NCBI RefSeq assembly: GCF_042242105.1 | Contig: NC_092020.1 | Coordinates: forward strand, 19,752,288-19,816,287 | Reading direction: 5' to 3' | Length of the DNA: 64,000 nt | Source: Pempheris klunzingeri | Lineage: Eukaryota > Chordata > Actinopteri > Acropomatiformes > Pempheridae | Shown: positions 1 to 12,615 of the stretch, one piece after another | Layout: each line of letters starts with the position of its first letter | How positions within the stretch are numbered: the stretch's first letter is position 1 | Program-made: the position numbers and the translations under genes | The notes under the pieces: model-generated | The model's input: the letters and a program-made list of their open reading frames with translations, nothing else | Database searches by the model: none | Told to the model about the DNA's origin: nothing

Positions 1-3000
1 TTTCTGTCACATACATACACACACATATACATGGTGTGCCTCCTTTATTCAAACACATATATCATTATTCAGATCATATGTTCAGTGCATTATCTGGAAT
101 ACTCATTTATTGTATAGTAATACAGTTCTTCTACAAACAGACCTGTAGACATCAATCTATTTAATGAAATATTATTATAACAATACATCAATATTATACA
201 GTATAACAGCTTATTATTAACTCACTTTTTTCACTGTTATCTGAAGACACATTTTGACTGTAGTAGATATCTGTAATATAGAAGATTTATAATGTACTTC
301 CACCAAACTACATTACGCTTTGCTTGTCTTTAAGTTGTCGTCTTATGGGCTACCTTTCATCCCCCACAACACACACGCATACCTGTGCACACATACACAC
401 GCGTATTACGATGATTTAAGTTCACCTGGAGGAAAGCACTGATCTCAGCCGCTGAGGAGTATAAACTGAGAGGAGATCCAGCAAACACTTAAACGCATCT
501 TTAGGGGGTTTTACCCTCAGACTGTCACAGACTCTGCAGCGTTAATCAGCTTTTCAAATCTTAATGTTATTCTTGGGGCATCCTGTTGGTAGATAGACAG
601 ACCCATTTCTTTTTTTTTTTCCACTACTCAATTCACAGCTGAACAGTCTCCCAGTCTGCCACAGTTTAGAGGAATAAACCAGCTGTGATTGCTCTGGATG
701 ACACACTGATGTATTTACCAAATGAGGTATGACTATTATTGTCCAAATGTAACTCCAGGCTTGGATAGAGTGACAAAACAGAACATTGTAGGACAATTCC
801 TTTGCAACATTTCTCTCTAGTGTATTCATAAATTATTCCCAATAAGTTCAACACTCAATGTCGGATTTAAACATAAAGCAAATGTAGCTCTGCAGGGGGA
901 AATGTAAAGAATCGTGATTCAAGGTGGAATTAGTTTAATGTTTCTGCATGAAACAGGAACTTTATTCTTAATTTCTTAAATAATTGTGCATATTTTTTGG
1001 CATTTTCACCTTGGAGTCCAGAAGATTAAACGTAAATTGCACCTAAAAGTATCCTTTAGAAATAAACACCAACGTTATTGGGTTAAAAATCAAATTATTC
1101 ATGAGGAATTACACAGATACGCCTTTGTGTTGTGTGTTGAACTCTGAATCTGTCAGAAAGGAGGATTAGGACACAAATTATAATAATATAATAATTTTAC
1201 CATTAAAGCATTAAAGGTTATTATCTCCAGCCTGTGGAAGTGGACAAAAAGGTATTTCCCAGACAAATATCTCACTGTGGGACACAACTTTTCCTCAACG
1301 GAATGTCAATCAAGATCTATTTACTGTAAGTATTAAGCTAAGGTTTGCTGGTAGTGTTTGGTAACAGGTCTTTGTCTCTAATTCTGCACCTTCATGTGAT
1401 GTGTTTTGTAATATTTCTGTAAAATGTGGAGCTGCAGAGGGTGAATCACGGTCCTCGTCTTTCAGAGGATGTTGCTGCCACATGAGGGATGAAGAGGAAT
1501 TTGCACCTGGGCCACTTTGAAGCAGGTGGCAGCGACTGTCAGGTCTGTCCCACCACATGCACATGAGGGTGTGATTGACAGAAAGCTTTGGAGGAAAATT
1601 AAACCTAATTGTTTTGTTTTTTTTCTGTCTTTTTTTTTTTTTTTTTAGAGAGAGAGAGGTTGTATGGGCAGAAATGATCAAGGCCAAGCTGCTGCAGAGA
1701 GACAGTGGTTTGAAAATGTCTGTCAGCTGCTTTCTTTTCACATCCCTGGTTTGTTCAGTAGATGTGTTAGTTAGTGTAAACGTATCCCCTTGAATGGAGA
1801 AAGCATTTGATCCCTGCAGGAACAAGGAATTTAAAAGCTGCAGGACCAAACGGATTCAACACAAATTCGTGAATTCACAAAGACCATTAACTTTTTCAGA
1901 ATTAAATGTAACTTATATCGGGCTCCACAGTGCCACGAAAATGAGGAAACAGATCACATAAATTATGATTTTTAGGTAGAGTTATCAATAACTGAGACAT
2001 TGTCATTCAAAAGTACAGTGTTGTTGTACTGAGATTTTTAATTGACTTGTACGAGTTTTACCGTTTGCACAGCATCAATGTCTTAGAATATTGTAAAACC
2101 TTGATGCTGTGCAAACTGTAAAACCAGAATAACATTGTAACATAGGATACATTTTTAAATACGATATAGGCTTACAATATAAATGTATAGGCCTCTGATA
2201 GTTGAGAGAAAGGTAGAGCGATATTCAGTCTGTAAAAGTGGTACGTTAAGGTGAAAGAAAGAAAAAAAAAAAAAACATTGTGAAAATGAAAACGTGGGCA
2301 CGGATTTGCTCACATTTTAAATCTCTGTTAGATGTGTTAGTTTACTGCACACAGCCAGGCTGAAGCTGTGCTTCATCGATTATATGATTTAGGCGACTAA
2401 AGAAATTCTCTTTATTTACCTTGTTTTAGGCTAACAAATAAAAAGCCTGTGTAGGATGTAGTGTGAATTTGAATTTAGGCAGATTGACTCTTCAGAAACT
2501 TAAGAGTTTTTAACCAATCTTAATTCACAAATAGACTAATGAGACAACCATAACCATCTGTACGCTATATAGACCCATTAGAGGCTAATTAACATTTTTT
2601 CAGTGTAATTTGGTGGTGAACCTTTAACTAGAGAGACATTTAAAGGAGACATTTTACAGTTCATTTAATTTCCCCAAAGTTAAGTCTCTGTGGTCGCTCC
2701 GCCACAAAACTACGCATTAACAACCCCTGAAGGAGGCAGTGCCTTTATAAAGCCATCATTTAATTATTCTGCAGCCCAATTAAATAGAGCACAACCTGTC
2801 CCTGTATTATGGGAGAAATAATGTGCGTTAAAAGTCAATTTTCTATCTTCAGTAACAAACGGGGAGACTCAAATGAAGACAGTTAATTGCTCAGTACAAA
2901 AAGTGAAGAGCGAGCAGCCGAACTGTCCCTGTGATTCCGGCAGAAATGACCAGAGAAGCCAAATAACACAGAAATCGTGCGAAAATGTGTGAAATTTCTT

Positions 3001-5324
3001 GTTGGGAAACTCGTTATTACAGCCACTGCACTCCCTGAGCTCCAAATAAAAATTCCCCAAAATCCACGCTTCGCTCCAAGTGCAGAAAGACGTTAAAAGA
3101 TTAAAAAACAACACAGAAAGGGATACTCTCCCTTGGATAATATTAAAAAAAAAAAAAAAAAAAAGAAAAGGCTACTCGTGCGTAAACTTACTTAACTGTT
3201 ATAGTAGATGTTACAGGGTGTAAATAAAATACCTATTCTGGGGTAGTTTCTCTTTTAAATTTGGGAAAGAACACTTGGTTTAATTAATAAAACGCAATAA
3301 GTATATTTCCCACGCGCTAAATATAAATTATGAGAAAAAAAAATAACGGGGAGACGCTGGGGTGGCTTAATGCACAAAGATGGGGGTGTTTGCATTTCAA
3401 CGATCGCAGGTTGAAAGGAAAAACAGCCGCGATATGTCCCTCTATATCAGATATCTCCACATGCAGGTATGAAGGGAAGCTATGTGGGACGGTCCACTCC
3501 TCGGTATCCTTCTCTGTCCTTAAAACCACCCGGCAGCCAATGAGGAGCATCACTGCCTCTGGAGATGGCCTCAGGTGGCGCGTATACCTGCATCGAGGAG
3601 ATCAGAGTTTTAGGACATATAGGCGCCGCTCTCTTTTTACCATATAGGGTTAAAGAGGATCAACCAAAAACCTTGCGCGTAACCGGGTGTTGGTGCGTAA
3701 AGGCGCAGCCGCTGCTCTGCGCTGAAATGCACACGCTCCCTGCTGTGTCCACACAATCCACACCTCCGTTACTCTGGGTCTTTGATGCTTTCATTGCCCA
3801 CGTTTGTGGAGGTTGCTGGACTGTAACAATCGCAATTTCTTGCACATCTGTCTACTTTTTGCCTCATTTCTGCAGTTGTTGGTATCAACCACACATAACA
3901 CCTCTTTTTCTTTTAATCCCTGATGTAAAGCTTCTCGCAAACTATACGTGTCTGCAAGGGATGTTGGTATTTTCTTATGAGGCCAAAGATGGATGGCTGA
4001 TGTGCAGCAGCTCCCTACTGACCCCGACTTAACTCTCAGACTCTTACTGGAGACAGAATATCACCTAAAAAGGTACTCCCCTCATACTTCAATCCCAGTA
4101 TTAGGCCTCAAGGATTCTCCTATCCGAAAAAACACATTGTTTTCTGTCTGCCAACAACCCAAAATGAGAGCCTCCTTTTTTTCCCCCCTTCTTCTTTGAC
4201 TTAAATTTAGGCGCAGTGACATGGGCCTCCTTAACCCCGGAACACTCCTCTCCTTGTGTTGACATGCAGCCCTAAAGGTAGCTGTCAGTTTGCCCTGTCC
4301 GGGAATCACAGAGCTATTCATCATTGTTTGACAGGTGTTTTTGGGAAGAAAGTCATAGTGGCCCAGATGATCTACAAGGTGTAACAGCACGAACATCACG
4401 GGGAAGTTTAGGACTTGATGGAGAAAATAAACCCGTTCTACACGCTTGAATAAAGCCTGTAAAGAAACTGAACGAACGCGTATTTGGCCATTGAGGCTTC
4501 AGACTATTTCTGTTTTATTAGATCCAGATTTAGATGTGTTTGTGCCCCCGAAACGCAAACATCTGCCCTCAATCAGGTGTTTATAAGCTACTTTCTATTG
4601 AATGTAGGCCAATTTCAATTTATTTAAACTTTAAGATGCTCTCTGGTCATAAAAGAACAAAACATCACGTTTGTGTCCGTTTGCAGAAGAAAGCAGGAAC
4701 TGTAAAACCCAGGTTTTACGCACAGAGAAATAGTCAATGTGTATGTTTACGCTTTCTGCTCCAGCCAATCAGCCACTGAGTCATCAAATTAAAGTTAATT
4801 TGTAAAGCATAGCATCATTAAATACTATGATTATTGTTAATTCTTATAATAATTGCTAAAAATCTGGCTGCTCTGTTATTGGTATCCAATATTACACTCG
4901 GTAATAAAAACCTTGCTTCCAAATGCTGGTAATGCCTGATATGTTTTAATGTTTTTTTCGATCTAAACAGTCATTTAAAGACAAATAAGACATGTACATT
5001 TCAATTAGAAGTTGGTCTGTTGCAGCTTGCTTCCTGCCACACGATCACTTTCAGGCCAAAAAAACACAAGAATCCGCCTCTGCACCGCCTGACACTGTAC
5101 ATGCCCACACTATAATGCATTTTTACATTGAAGTAATGTAACGTATATGCTCAGAAAGTGCTGAAATATCTTACCTTTACAAACACAGCAAGAAAAAAAA
5201 CACACAACCTGTAACAGAGACAGTTATATGCAAAGTCAATGGAATATGCCTATTTCCAATCACTGCAGAGGTAGGAAGGCGCATGTAAAATATAAACCAA
5301 CATAAGGTGACATTTTTCAGTCTG
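1..5324. other. Gene-free 3' flank of nkx3-2
   Basis: I find no credible gene here. The open frames are short, lack recognisable protein motifs and lack matching splice signals. The DNA is AT-rich with a few T or A runs (about 1617-1646, 3148-3166). A block at about 2690-2860 has several TAAT/ATTA cores and little repeat character, which is what a developmental enhancer would look like, but conservation cannot be judged from one sequence. A 24-bp-arm hairpin at 2055-2124 is listed separately. Confidence 0.6.
2055..2124. other. Long near-perfect hairpin, function unknown
   Basis: Positions 2055-2078 and 2101-2124 are reverse complements over 24 bases with a single mismatch, enclosing a 22-base loop. 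The core of each arm is GTTTGCACAGCATCAA and its complement. The size (70 nt, about 24-bp arms, short loop) fits a pre-microRNA, but I do not recognise either arm as a known microRNA. It could also be a fold-back transposon remnant. The element stands alone in the nkx3-2 flank, and either strand could be the transcribed one. Confidence 0.6.
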
Positions 5325-5330
5325 TTTATT
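5325..5330 (-). other. nkx3-2: Probable poly(A) signal of nkx3-2
   Basis: AATAAA on the minus strand, about 450 bases past the nkx3-2 stop codon. It is the first canonical signal seen downstream. If used, the 3' UTR would contain the small repeat at 5334-5618. Confidence 0.45.
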
Positions 5331-5333
5331 CCG

Positions 5334-5618
5334 CCGGTTCCCAAAGTGGGGCCCGGGAGGCTTCAGAGGTCCTTGAGGGGCTCCCGAGCAAAGAGAGGAA
5401 TACTTAAAAGTTTTCTTCAGAGGTTAACATACTGACATTTTATACGGAGGTCCAGTCTCCCCGCTCACCCACAGCTCAGACAGTTACGAGTTTACAGCCT
5501 AAATCATGAGAAATATCTTCTTTAACGGGGTTCCTCCACAGAGAGTCTGACTACACGACAGAGGGAGGCGGTTTTAAGGATTTGGGGATGTGAAAGGAGA
5601 AGTTTGGGAACCCCTGGT
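5334..5618. mobile_element. Non-autonomous DNA transposon (MITE-like)
   Basis: The left end reads GGTTCCCAAAGTGGGG and the right end reads GTTTGGGAACCCCTGG, so the ends are imperfect inverted repeats about 285 bases apart. This 'gggaaccactggtct' type of end is a common dispersed teleost repeat, probably of hAT type, though the superfamily is inferred from memory. No transposase is encoded. It lies between the nkx3-2 stop codon and the likely poly(A) signal, so it probably forms part of the mature 3' UTR. Confidence 0.6.
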
Positions 5619-5782
5619 CTGGCCTGGACAACACGATTGAGGCAGTTCAATCACTGAGCAGAGTAACAGTCCCCTCAGGTCTCCTCCTCTTGTCAGAAGA
5701 AATACAGAGTTAGTTCGGTTTCCTGGGAGCAAAATAATAAAACAAAAAAAAAAAAAAAGGAATAAATACAATCACCGAGTTC

Positions 5783-7348
5783 TCACTGGTTCCCCGCACA
5801 TGCAGAGAGTGTCCATGCAGGGAGGCAGTAGGCGTAGGGGTAATAGTAGGACGGCTGCAGGGAGAGCAGCGGGGGCCGCAGGATCTCTCCCGGGCTGTAC
5901 TGTCTCTGGTCGTCCCTCACCAAAACTTTCACCGCCACCTTCTTAGCCGCCGGGGTGGACGCCATCAGGTCCGCGGCCATCTGGCGGCGTTTCGTCTTGT
6001 ACCGGCGGTTCTGGAACCAAATCTTGACCTGAGTCTCTGTGAGCTTCAGGGAGGCCGCTAGGTCCGCCCGCTCCGGCCCGGACAGGTACCGCTGGTGGTT
6101 GAAACGGCGCTCCAGCTCGAAGACCTGCGCGTGAGAGAAGGCGGCCCTGGAGCGCTTTTTCCTCTGTTTGGGCTGATCCAGGCTCTTCTCGTCCAGGGTG
6201 CTGCAGTCTGGCAGAGGGAGACACGCACATGCAACATGCAAGTGAGTTCCTGTATTTGTTTGTTATTTTAGTACAGCTGGGGCCACACGTGCTCGTTTCG
6301 TGTGAGCTCGGTGCGTAACCGATTCAAACCAAAAGGAATTAATCCAAATTCAAATAAATTTTTACACTTATACATGACAGTGGATCCATTTTTTTGTTTT
6401 AAATTGCTCGAAATTAACAGTGAATGCTGTAGTTTTCAAATTAAAGTATAAAATGTCTAATCAGAGTTTCCATTCAGGCCTAAACATCACAACTAGTGTG
6501 TAGATGTTTATTTAGCACGAGTTGGAGTTTATTTCCTTAAAATAAGCTTCAATTAACCGCGTGTCTCTGGTAGTTTAAAACTTTTGCCCAAAGTTAAATC
6601 GTGCCGATGAAGAATAAATGAACTGAGGACTCAAATAAATCCATGACAATTAGTGCTGTAGTAGAAAATTGTGAGCAAGACCTGGGGTATCTGTAAATAA
6701 TCGTGCGTAAAAGTAGGCCAATGCGTGCGTAAAAGTTAGCAGGATGGGGAGAGATTTTGCAAATAGGCCTGATTTTTTTTTACAATAACAACCAGAGTAG
6801 TTCTCAGGACTCTGCAAACATGTAGCAGCAGAATTAAACTGCTGTATTAAAATGTTTCTGGACTCTTAAAGTCAGAAGTTGCATGGATTTTCTGTGGTTT
6901 TATTGAAGTTAAAGAGCCACGCTTTATTTTTTTACTTCGTGCACGGTTGCATATGAGTCTTTCTGTCCTACTCACCGGTAGCATTATTGGGCTCACTGTC
7001 ACTCTTGGCATTTTCCGCCGCTGCAGACTCGTGGTCCGTCTCCTCCTGCAAACTCTCCTCCGGCACATCCGACGCGGCGTCTCCGTCCTTCTCCGACTTG
7101 CACACGGCCGGAGTCTTGCTGTCGTTGTCGTCGCTGAGTCCCGAGTCCGAGTCGTAGCTTTTCTGGTCCGTCGGCTCACAAGCCTCCCCATCATCTCTCC
7201 GAGACCCGCCGTTCATCTCCCCAAATATTTTCCAGCACGCCGTCTTGGAGAAGCACATGTCCAAATCTGGCAAGTGTCGGCTGTCGTCCTTTTTGTTCAG
7301 GATGGCTTGGATTGAGAAAGGCATCAAGGAGTTGCCACGAACGGCCAT
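5783..7348 (-). CDS. nkx3-2: NK3 homeobox 2 transcription factor (Bapx1)
   Basis: Two coding exons, 6976-7348 and 5783-6207, join in phase 1 across GT-AG sites to give 265 aa. The N-terminus ([20 protein letters not shown]) holds the eh1/TN repressor motif FSIQAIL that binds Groucho co-repressors. A serine/acidic stretch follows (about 50-124). The homeodomain spans about residues 141-200 and has the NK-class [12 protein letters not shown] recognition helix with Tyr at position 54. After it comes the NKX3-2-type segment [17 protein letters not shown] and a YYYPYAYC C-terminus. The match to vertebrate NKX3-2 is clear; NKX3-1 lacks this N-terminus. In vertebrates it represses transcription in somite-derived cartilage and specifies the jaw joint. 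The neighbour bod1l1 upstream is the ancestral vertebrate neighbour. The start codon is the first ATG after an upstream CCAAT-bearing promoter. Confidence 0.96.
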
Positions 7349-7659
7349 TTTCAGAAAAGCGAAGGTTCTTCAAGCTGAGTAATTAAGCGGCCCGGATAGT
7401 GGAGGAAATGTCAGTTCATCCACATTTTAGGCTACTCCCTCCGTGGAGCAATGCTGTGGTTTAACTTTTCCCTCCAGTGTTGCTTCCTGGTCGCATCCCC
7501 GCGGGAGAAGCCGTGGAAAGTTTCTGCTACATCCGCAGGCACGATGCTGCTCCTCCGCATAGCTCTGCCATCAGCCCGGGCTCGCTCCACTCTCCGGCCC
7601 TTTTCACCCACTTTTTTTCATCATCCACCCTCACCTGTGACTGACAGGCACTCCTCGTC

Positions 7660-7725
7660 GCCTCCTATTGGCCCGCAGGGGAGGAAAGCCGCTTCACGAT
7701 TGGCCACTGTAAACGACGTCATGCT
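7660..7725 (-). promoter_or_regulatory. nkx3-2: nkx3-2 proximal promoter elements
   Basis: Read on the minus strand, two CCAAT boxes (7667-7671 and 7699-7703) lie 32 bases apart, and a CRE-like GACGTCA core lies at about 7715-7721. They sit about 320-370 bases upstream of the ATG. Around 7500-7640 the sequence is GC-rich compared with its surroundings. The factors (NF-Y, CREB/ATF) are inferred from motif only. Confidence 0.45.
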
Positions 7726-10700
7726 GCTTTCAGCAGGGTGGTAAAAAGTTCAAGTAAAGTTTGGTCGAAACTTTTCACAGGAGGATAAACTGACGCACAG
7801 GTTGCAAACCGACCACATTTATCTCAACTGAAAATTCACTAACAAACAGGAGAGTAAACTGCATTCATGCGTGGCTTGTGATAGCAAAATTGCTTGTTGA
7901 TTTCGAATACTAGTTTAAGGTTAATTTAGCTAAAGTGCAGAATTTCCTGTGCTGGAGGGCTGATGCTCAAAAATCCACGCAGTCAGAACAAACACAGTCC
8001 AGTGCGCAAGAGTCCGAGATCTTCAGAAAGCAGATTTACCAGTCGAAAATAAAACAGGAGAGTCGTGTCTCCCACTTTCCCCTGCATCACCTGAATGCAG
8101 CATCAGGACAATAAATTCGTAGGATAAGTCATCTTTTTTAAAACTTAACCCTTCATCATCCACCACACAGGGCTGTTGGGAGTCCGGTGCGTAACGCGTA
8201 ATGTGACGGTATTTTTTTTTTTTTCCTTTGGTGACACTTTGTCCTCTGGCCAGCAGATTGTGACAGGTTGATACCGAGTCACTCTGTCTACTTTTATTAA
8301 ACCTTTAAAGTCATCCAAGTGCTCATTTTTGTCACCTCCATGGCAGCCTGCATCATGGATCGCCATGACCAGGTAGGCCTCAGCTTGTGCGCAAACTCTT
8401 GCATTACATAAATATCAGATAAAAACAAGCAACCTGACTTGCTGTTGGCTATTTCTAAGGTTGAAAATGCTTCATTAAACGAGGCAGAATATGTGATAGC
8501 AGGTTATCGGCATCTAATATGATCATTTCAGCGCCATAAACACTGAAATTAGTGACACAGCAAACGTGTGAAATTCTCTCGTTCCATCATCAGATTATTT
8601 AATGCTTTACATGAAGATTTGAATGTGAGAATTAAACCTCAGATGGCTTTTGTGACAGAAAAGCTTGATTGTTTCCTTTCGCCTGGTGTTGAGCCTCCTG
8701 ATGTTGTATGAACACTTCCATTAAATGTGAAGTGCGGAGTCCAGCTGTGCGTCGGGCTTTTAGTGGACAAACATCTGTCCCTGCAGATCCGCATCGTGAC
8801 CTCTGCCGTTTCTCACGTCGTCTGTCCACAGAGCACATCTCACAGCTTTTCCTCTGCTCTTCACTAACCAGCAAATAAAAAAAGATGATATTTTTGGTAA
8901 ATGATTTGATTTTACTCGCGCAGGAAGAGATATTTTAGAAAGATGTTAAAAGGAAAATATTATTATTTGATTATTCTTGGTTTCTGCATTTAAAAAAAAA
9001 AAGCTTTGATGCAGCCATATCTTCAGATTATATTCTGCGGGCTAATTAACACACACACATTTTTTTTTATTCCTTATAATTAGTTGTTTCTCTGGTATTG
9101 TTTTATCAGTCTTCACTCATTTAAGCAGCCTTCACAAATAACCCTGAAATCTTTAGACTCTTCATTTTTTTATGTATCAAATAAGTATGAAGTAAAAACA
9201 GTCAGACTGTTGTTCAGTGATAAATAATATGAGCTAAAGTGCATCATCGCTGCATCGATAAAATGAATTTTGTTTAATAAAATGAGGCATTAAATAAACC
9301 AACAGCTCCGTATGATAATAGTAACACTAATGATGACGATGATAATAATTATAATGATAATAAAAATGTCTCGTACTACTACTAATAATGATAATAGTAA
9401 TAATCTTATTTCTGTGAACTCCCTGATTTTCAAAACTGAAAGAGTTTCAGCTGATAAGAGATTGTGGTTAAAGTCGAAACGCTCAGACGCCGTCGGTGCA
9501 GAGGGTGAATGATGAGGCTGACTGAGAGGAGAGAAACACGTTTTTCATTCATTAATCATTTTAATTTGCATCAGTCTTTTTTGGGGGGGAGGGTTTGGGT
9601 GTATTTTGAATAAACAGACTTTAAACTTAAATTACTCTGGAAAGATTTTCTTTAATATCTGAAGCTTTGTCTTGATTCTTAGTTCCCTGATGTCTCATTC
9701 AAAGGGAATTCGCTGGTAAGAAAAAAATATATATATATCGATAGAAAGGCGAATTAAAGGTTTTGGATGCGTATTGACCCGTAACATAAATGACAGTTTC
9801 TCTCCTCCAGGTCACCTGATTTATGATATTCACGCCCTAAAAACATGTTCTGTATCAATCATAAACTTTATCAAAATCTTAGTTAGAGCATGGTGAGAAT
9901 GAAGAAGTGTGAAAAACAGTTATGATATCCATCTAACCTCGGTGCTGCTGTCACCTCGTGCAGACCCTGTTGCATGCATACATTATACCATCTAGTGGCC
10001 ACTGAAAACACCTCCTCATCTTGACTTCTTGACTTGTTGTGCCTCCGGGTTCACCTCAGAAAACACTGTGTGGAGCAGGACCAGCACTATCAATACTCAT
10101 TATGGCCTCATTATCACATAATTGAGATGAGTCCTCTTCACCTGAACACACTGACTTGGTTTTGCCTGTGTCGTCCTGCTCTGTGAGGATGGACTAAATG
10201 AAATTATGTGGCATTGTCTCAGGGCTGGATGTGACCTTGGGGATGAAAGCTTGTCACCGCAAGCAGTGAAAACACAACTGGGAAAAGGGAAAAGCACAAA
10301 CCACTGACACCATCTGGATATTTTCACACACCCTGCCCTTGTTCTTTTAGAAACTGCTCATTCCCCCCAAGGCCAGTACACAAGTGGTACATCAGGGCTT
10401 TTTTTTTCTCCCTTGTGTAGTAAAAGTACAAGAGTTTTGTCTCTGTGTCCTTCATGCATGTGTTTCATAAAAATACTGTTGTTTTTTTTTGTCCTAAAAC
10501 CAGCCGAACTGACCCGTACACGTGCTTCGCCCTGAGAAAAATGGAAAATAAATAAAACTGTCTGCCAATTCTCTAACAAAGTGAGTCAGTGTGTGCCTAT
10601 CACTGTGATGTCAAGCAGAGCCCCACGGGTTACTCTGTGTTTTGGTAACCACACTGTGAGGAAGAGTAATAAGCAGTAAGTAGCTGTAAGTGGCAGGAAA

Positions 10701-11137
10701 TGTAAACAGCAGCACCAACACTGGTGTGGTTTTCATTCAGACAACTGCAGGGGGATTTAAAATAGATGCATCGCCGGTTTGTTGTGATTCACACTGATCA
10801 TCTGAGCGACTGAAAATATATTTACATATATTTATCAAAATACTGTTGTGAAAGTGCATCTATCTGAAAAACCTTCAAAAGCATGAAAAAAATTATAATT
10901 GTTACTATGACCATATATAGAGTAGCTTAAGAATAGCATGCGCCCGCTGTGTTTCATATTTTTGTGGGATTTAATCAGCTAGTTAAGACAAGCATCATTA
11001 AAGGGATAGTACGTTAAGATTTAGTGGCAGATTTCAGGTCAGCAGGTTGTCTGTTACATTTACAGGGGTTAAAAGTGATAAAAAACTATTTTATGTGTAA
11101 TAAAAATGTCAGAGAGGTAGTTTATTCTGAAAGCAAC

Positions 11138-11402
11138 CACTGGTGCAAGAAGTATTCAAAAAGTCATTAACTTTAAAGACAAGCAGCAATAACACACAAT
11201 GAAAATACTTTTAGGTAAAAGTTGAAGTTTGAAGTCAGTCAGCCAGCCTGTCAGTGTCAGTGCTCATTAGTACAGAGCTATTACAGTAATATGTAAGACA
11301 TACTTTAAATCCATCATGTACTATTTGTAGTTTAATTATAAAATGGAAATACTCAAAATTGAGCTTGAGTTCAGTACTTGACTTAATTACTTTCCATCAC
11401 TG
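11138..11402. mobile_element. Degraded MITE of the 'tactcaagtac' teleost type
   Basis: The left end (CCACTGGTGCAAGAAGTATT) and the right end (ATTACTTTCCATCACTG) match the two ends of a very common fish repeat that begins and ends with versions of cagtggtggaa. Interior phrases such as AAATACTTTTAGGTAAAAG and AGTACTTGACTTAATTAC fit the same family. It is diverged and non-coding. A second copy is at 16153-16523. Confidence 0.6.
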
Positions 11403-11627
11403 CTGGAGATGTTGGTGAGTGTGAGCGATATGAGCTGCATGTTGTTCCTTTTTTACTATTTTGAATGTTATCATTATTATTATTATTATTAATCAGTCTT
11501 CAGAGGAGGAGAAGTAATGGTGCCTAATGGATGTTATTGCAGGAAAACCTACATTTCCAGTCACATTCTGCAAATAATGAAATAATAACATAAAGCACAT
11601 CTACTAACGGAGAGATACATGAAGCGT

Positions 11628-11930
11628 AGGGCCGCAACAAATGATTATTTTCATTATTGATTCAGCTGTGGATTATTTTTGATTCTCATTTTTGAATAAA
11701 GGAGCAAAGTTTGCTCACTACGTGATCCAGAGCGTTTGGAGACGTCTTCAAATGTCTTGATTTGTCCAACCAACAGTCCAAAACCCACAAAATATTCAAT
11801 TTAAAAATTATACAAAAAGAAAAGAAAAGCAGCAAATCCTCACATCTGAGTAACTGGAGTCAGTAGATTTTTTTTTTTGTATTTTTGCTTGATAAATGAT
11901 TAATTGTTAATGAAAGTTATTGAGAACTAC
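11628..11930. mobile_element. Degraded MITE of the 'gggccgcaac-attattttcattat' type
   Basis: It starts GGGCCGCAACAAATGATTAT, includes the diagnostic TCAAATGTCTTGATTTGTCC and CAACAGTCCAAAACCCA segments, and ends in the GATAAATGATTAATTG motif. These mark a dispersed non-autonomous DNA transposon abundant in percomorph fish. Family assignment is from memory. Further copies are at 13545-13745, 14366-14690 and 30900-31090. Confidence 0.65.
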
Positions 11931-12535
11931 CTGATTAACTGTTTTAGCACAGATAATTGGTGAACAAAAATGATCAAAACAACGTGGAAAAAGACACTTT
12001 TCTGTTTGTATAAACTCTTTTTCAGCAGCAGGCTGCAGCTGGATCACTGTTTCTGGACAGGAGGGCTCCCTCTGCTGGAGAGGATGACAACCAGCTGTCC
12101 TGGAAGAAGATGACATGGAAAGATGAGATGTTCACTACATAATGGCCATGCCGGGAAAAGGTGTATTTTGTCTTCTTTTTCTATCCACAATGACACGATT
12201 CCTTAATATCCCCAGACTTGTTGTCTACTCCCCTCCAGTTTAACACCGGGGTGAAACTGCCTCCACCTTTCCAGTAAGGAAATAAACTTTAATGGCATAT
12301 TAGACTATTACGTTCGCCTCCACCCACCTGCCCCCCTTCCAGCCCCCTTTTTCCTGCCTCTTCTTGTAACTTTAATCTCATGTTTTAAACAGAAATCTCT
12401 CCTGATGCAGCAACATGCCAGTCGCCGAGGTAACGTCTCTGTTTCCCCTCCTCTCCAGGGTGTGTTTATGACAGGTTTTGAGTTTTTTTTCTAGCTTGCT
12501 GGTATGAAGAGGGAGGCTCACAGCACGCCACACAT

Positions 12536-12538
<3 letters not shown>

Positions 12539-12613
<75 letters not shown>
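12539..12613. repeat. (CA)n microsatellite
   Basis: An uninterrupted dinucleotide run of about 37 CA units, preceded by an imperfect CACACATACG lead-in. Probably length-polymorphic. Confidence 0.98.

Positions 12614-12615
<2 letters not shown>

Noticed and set aside
1310-1849. 179-codon minus-strand frame in the nkx3-2 flank
   Set aside because: Low-complexity Lys run from a T tract, no recognisable domain, no splice support.
3565-4032. 155-codon plus-strand frame
   Set aside because: No family resemblance, composition like its surroundings, no promoter or poly(A) context.
5943-6230. 95-codon frame overlapping the nkx3-2 homeobox
   Set aside because: Out-of-frame reading of the homeodomain exon; the homeodomain frame is certain.
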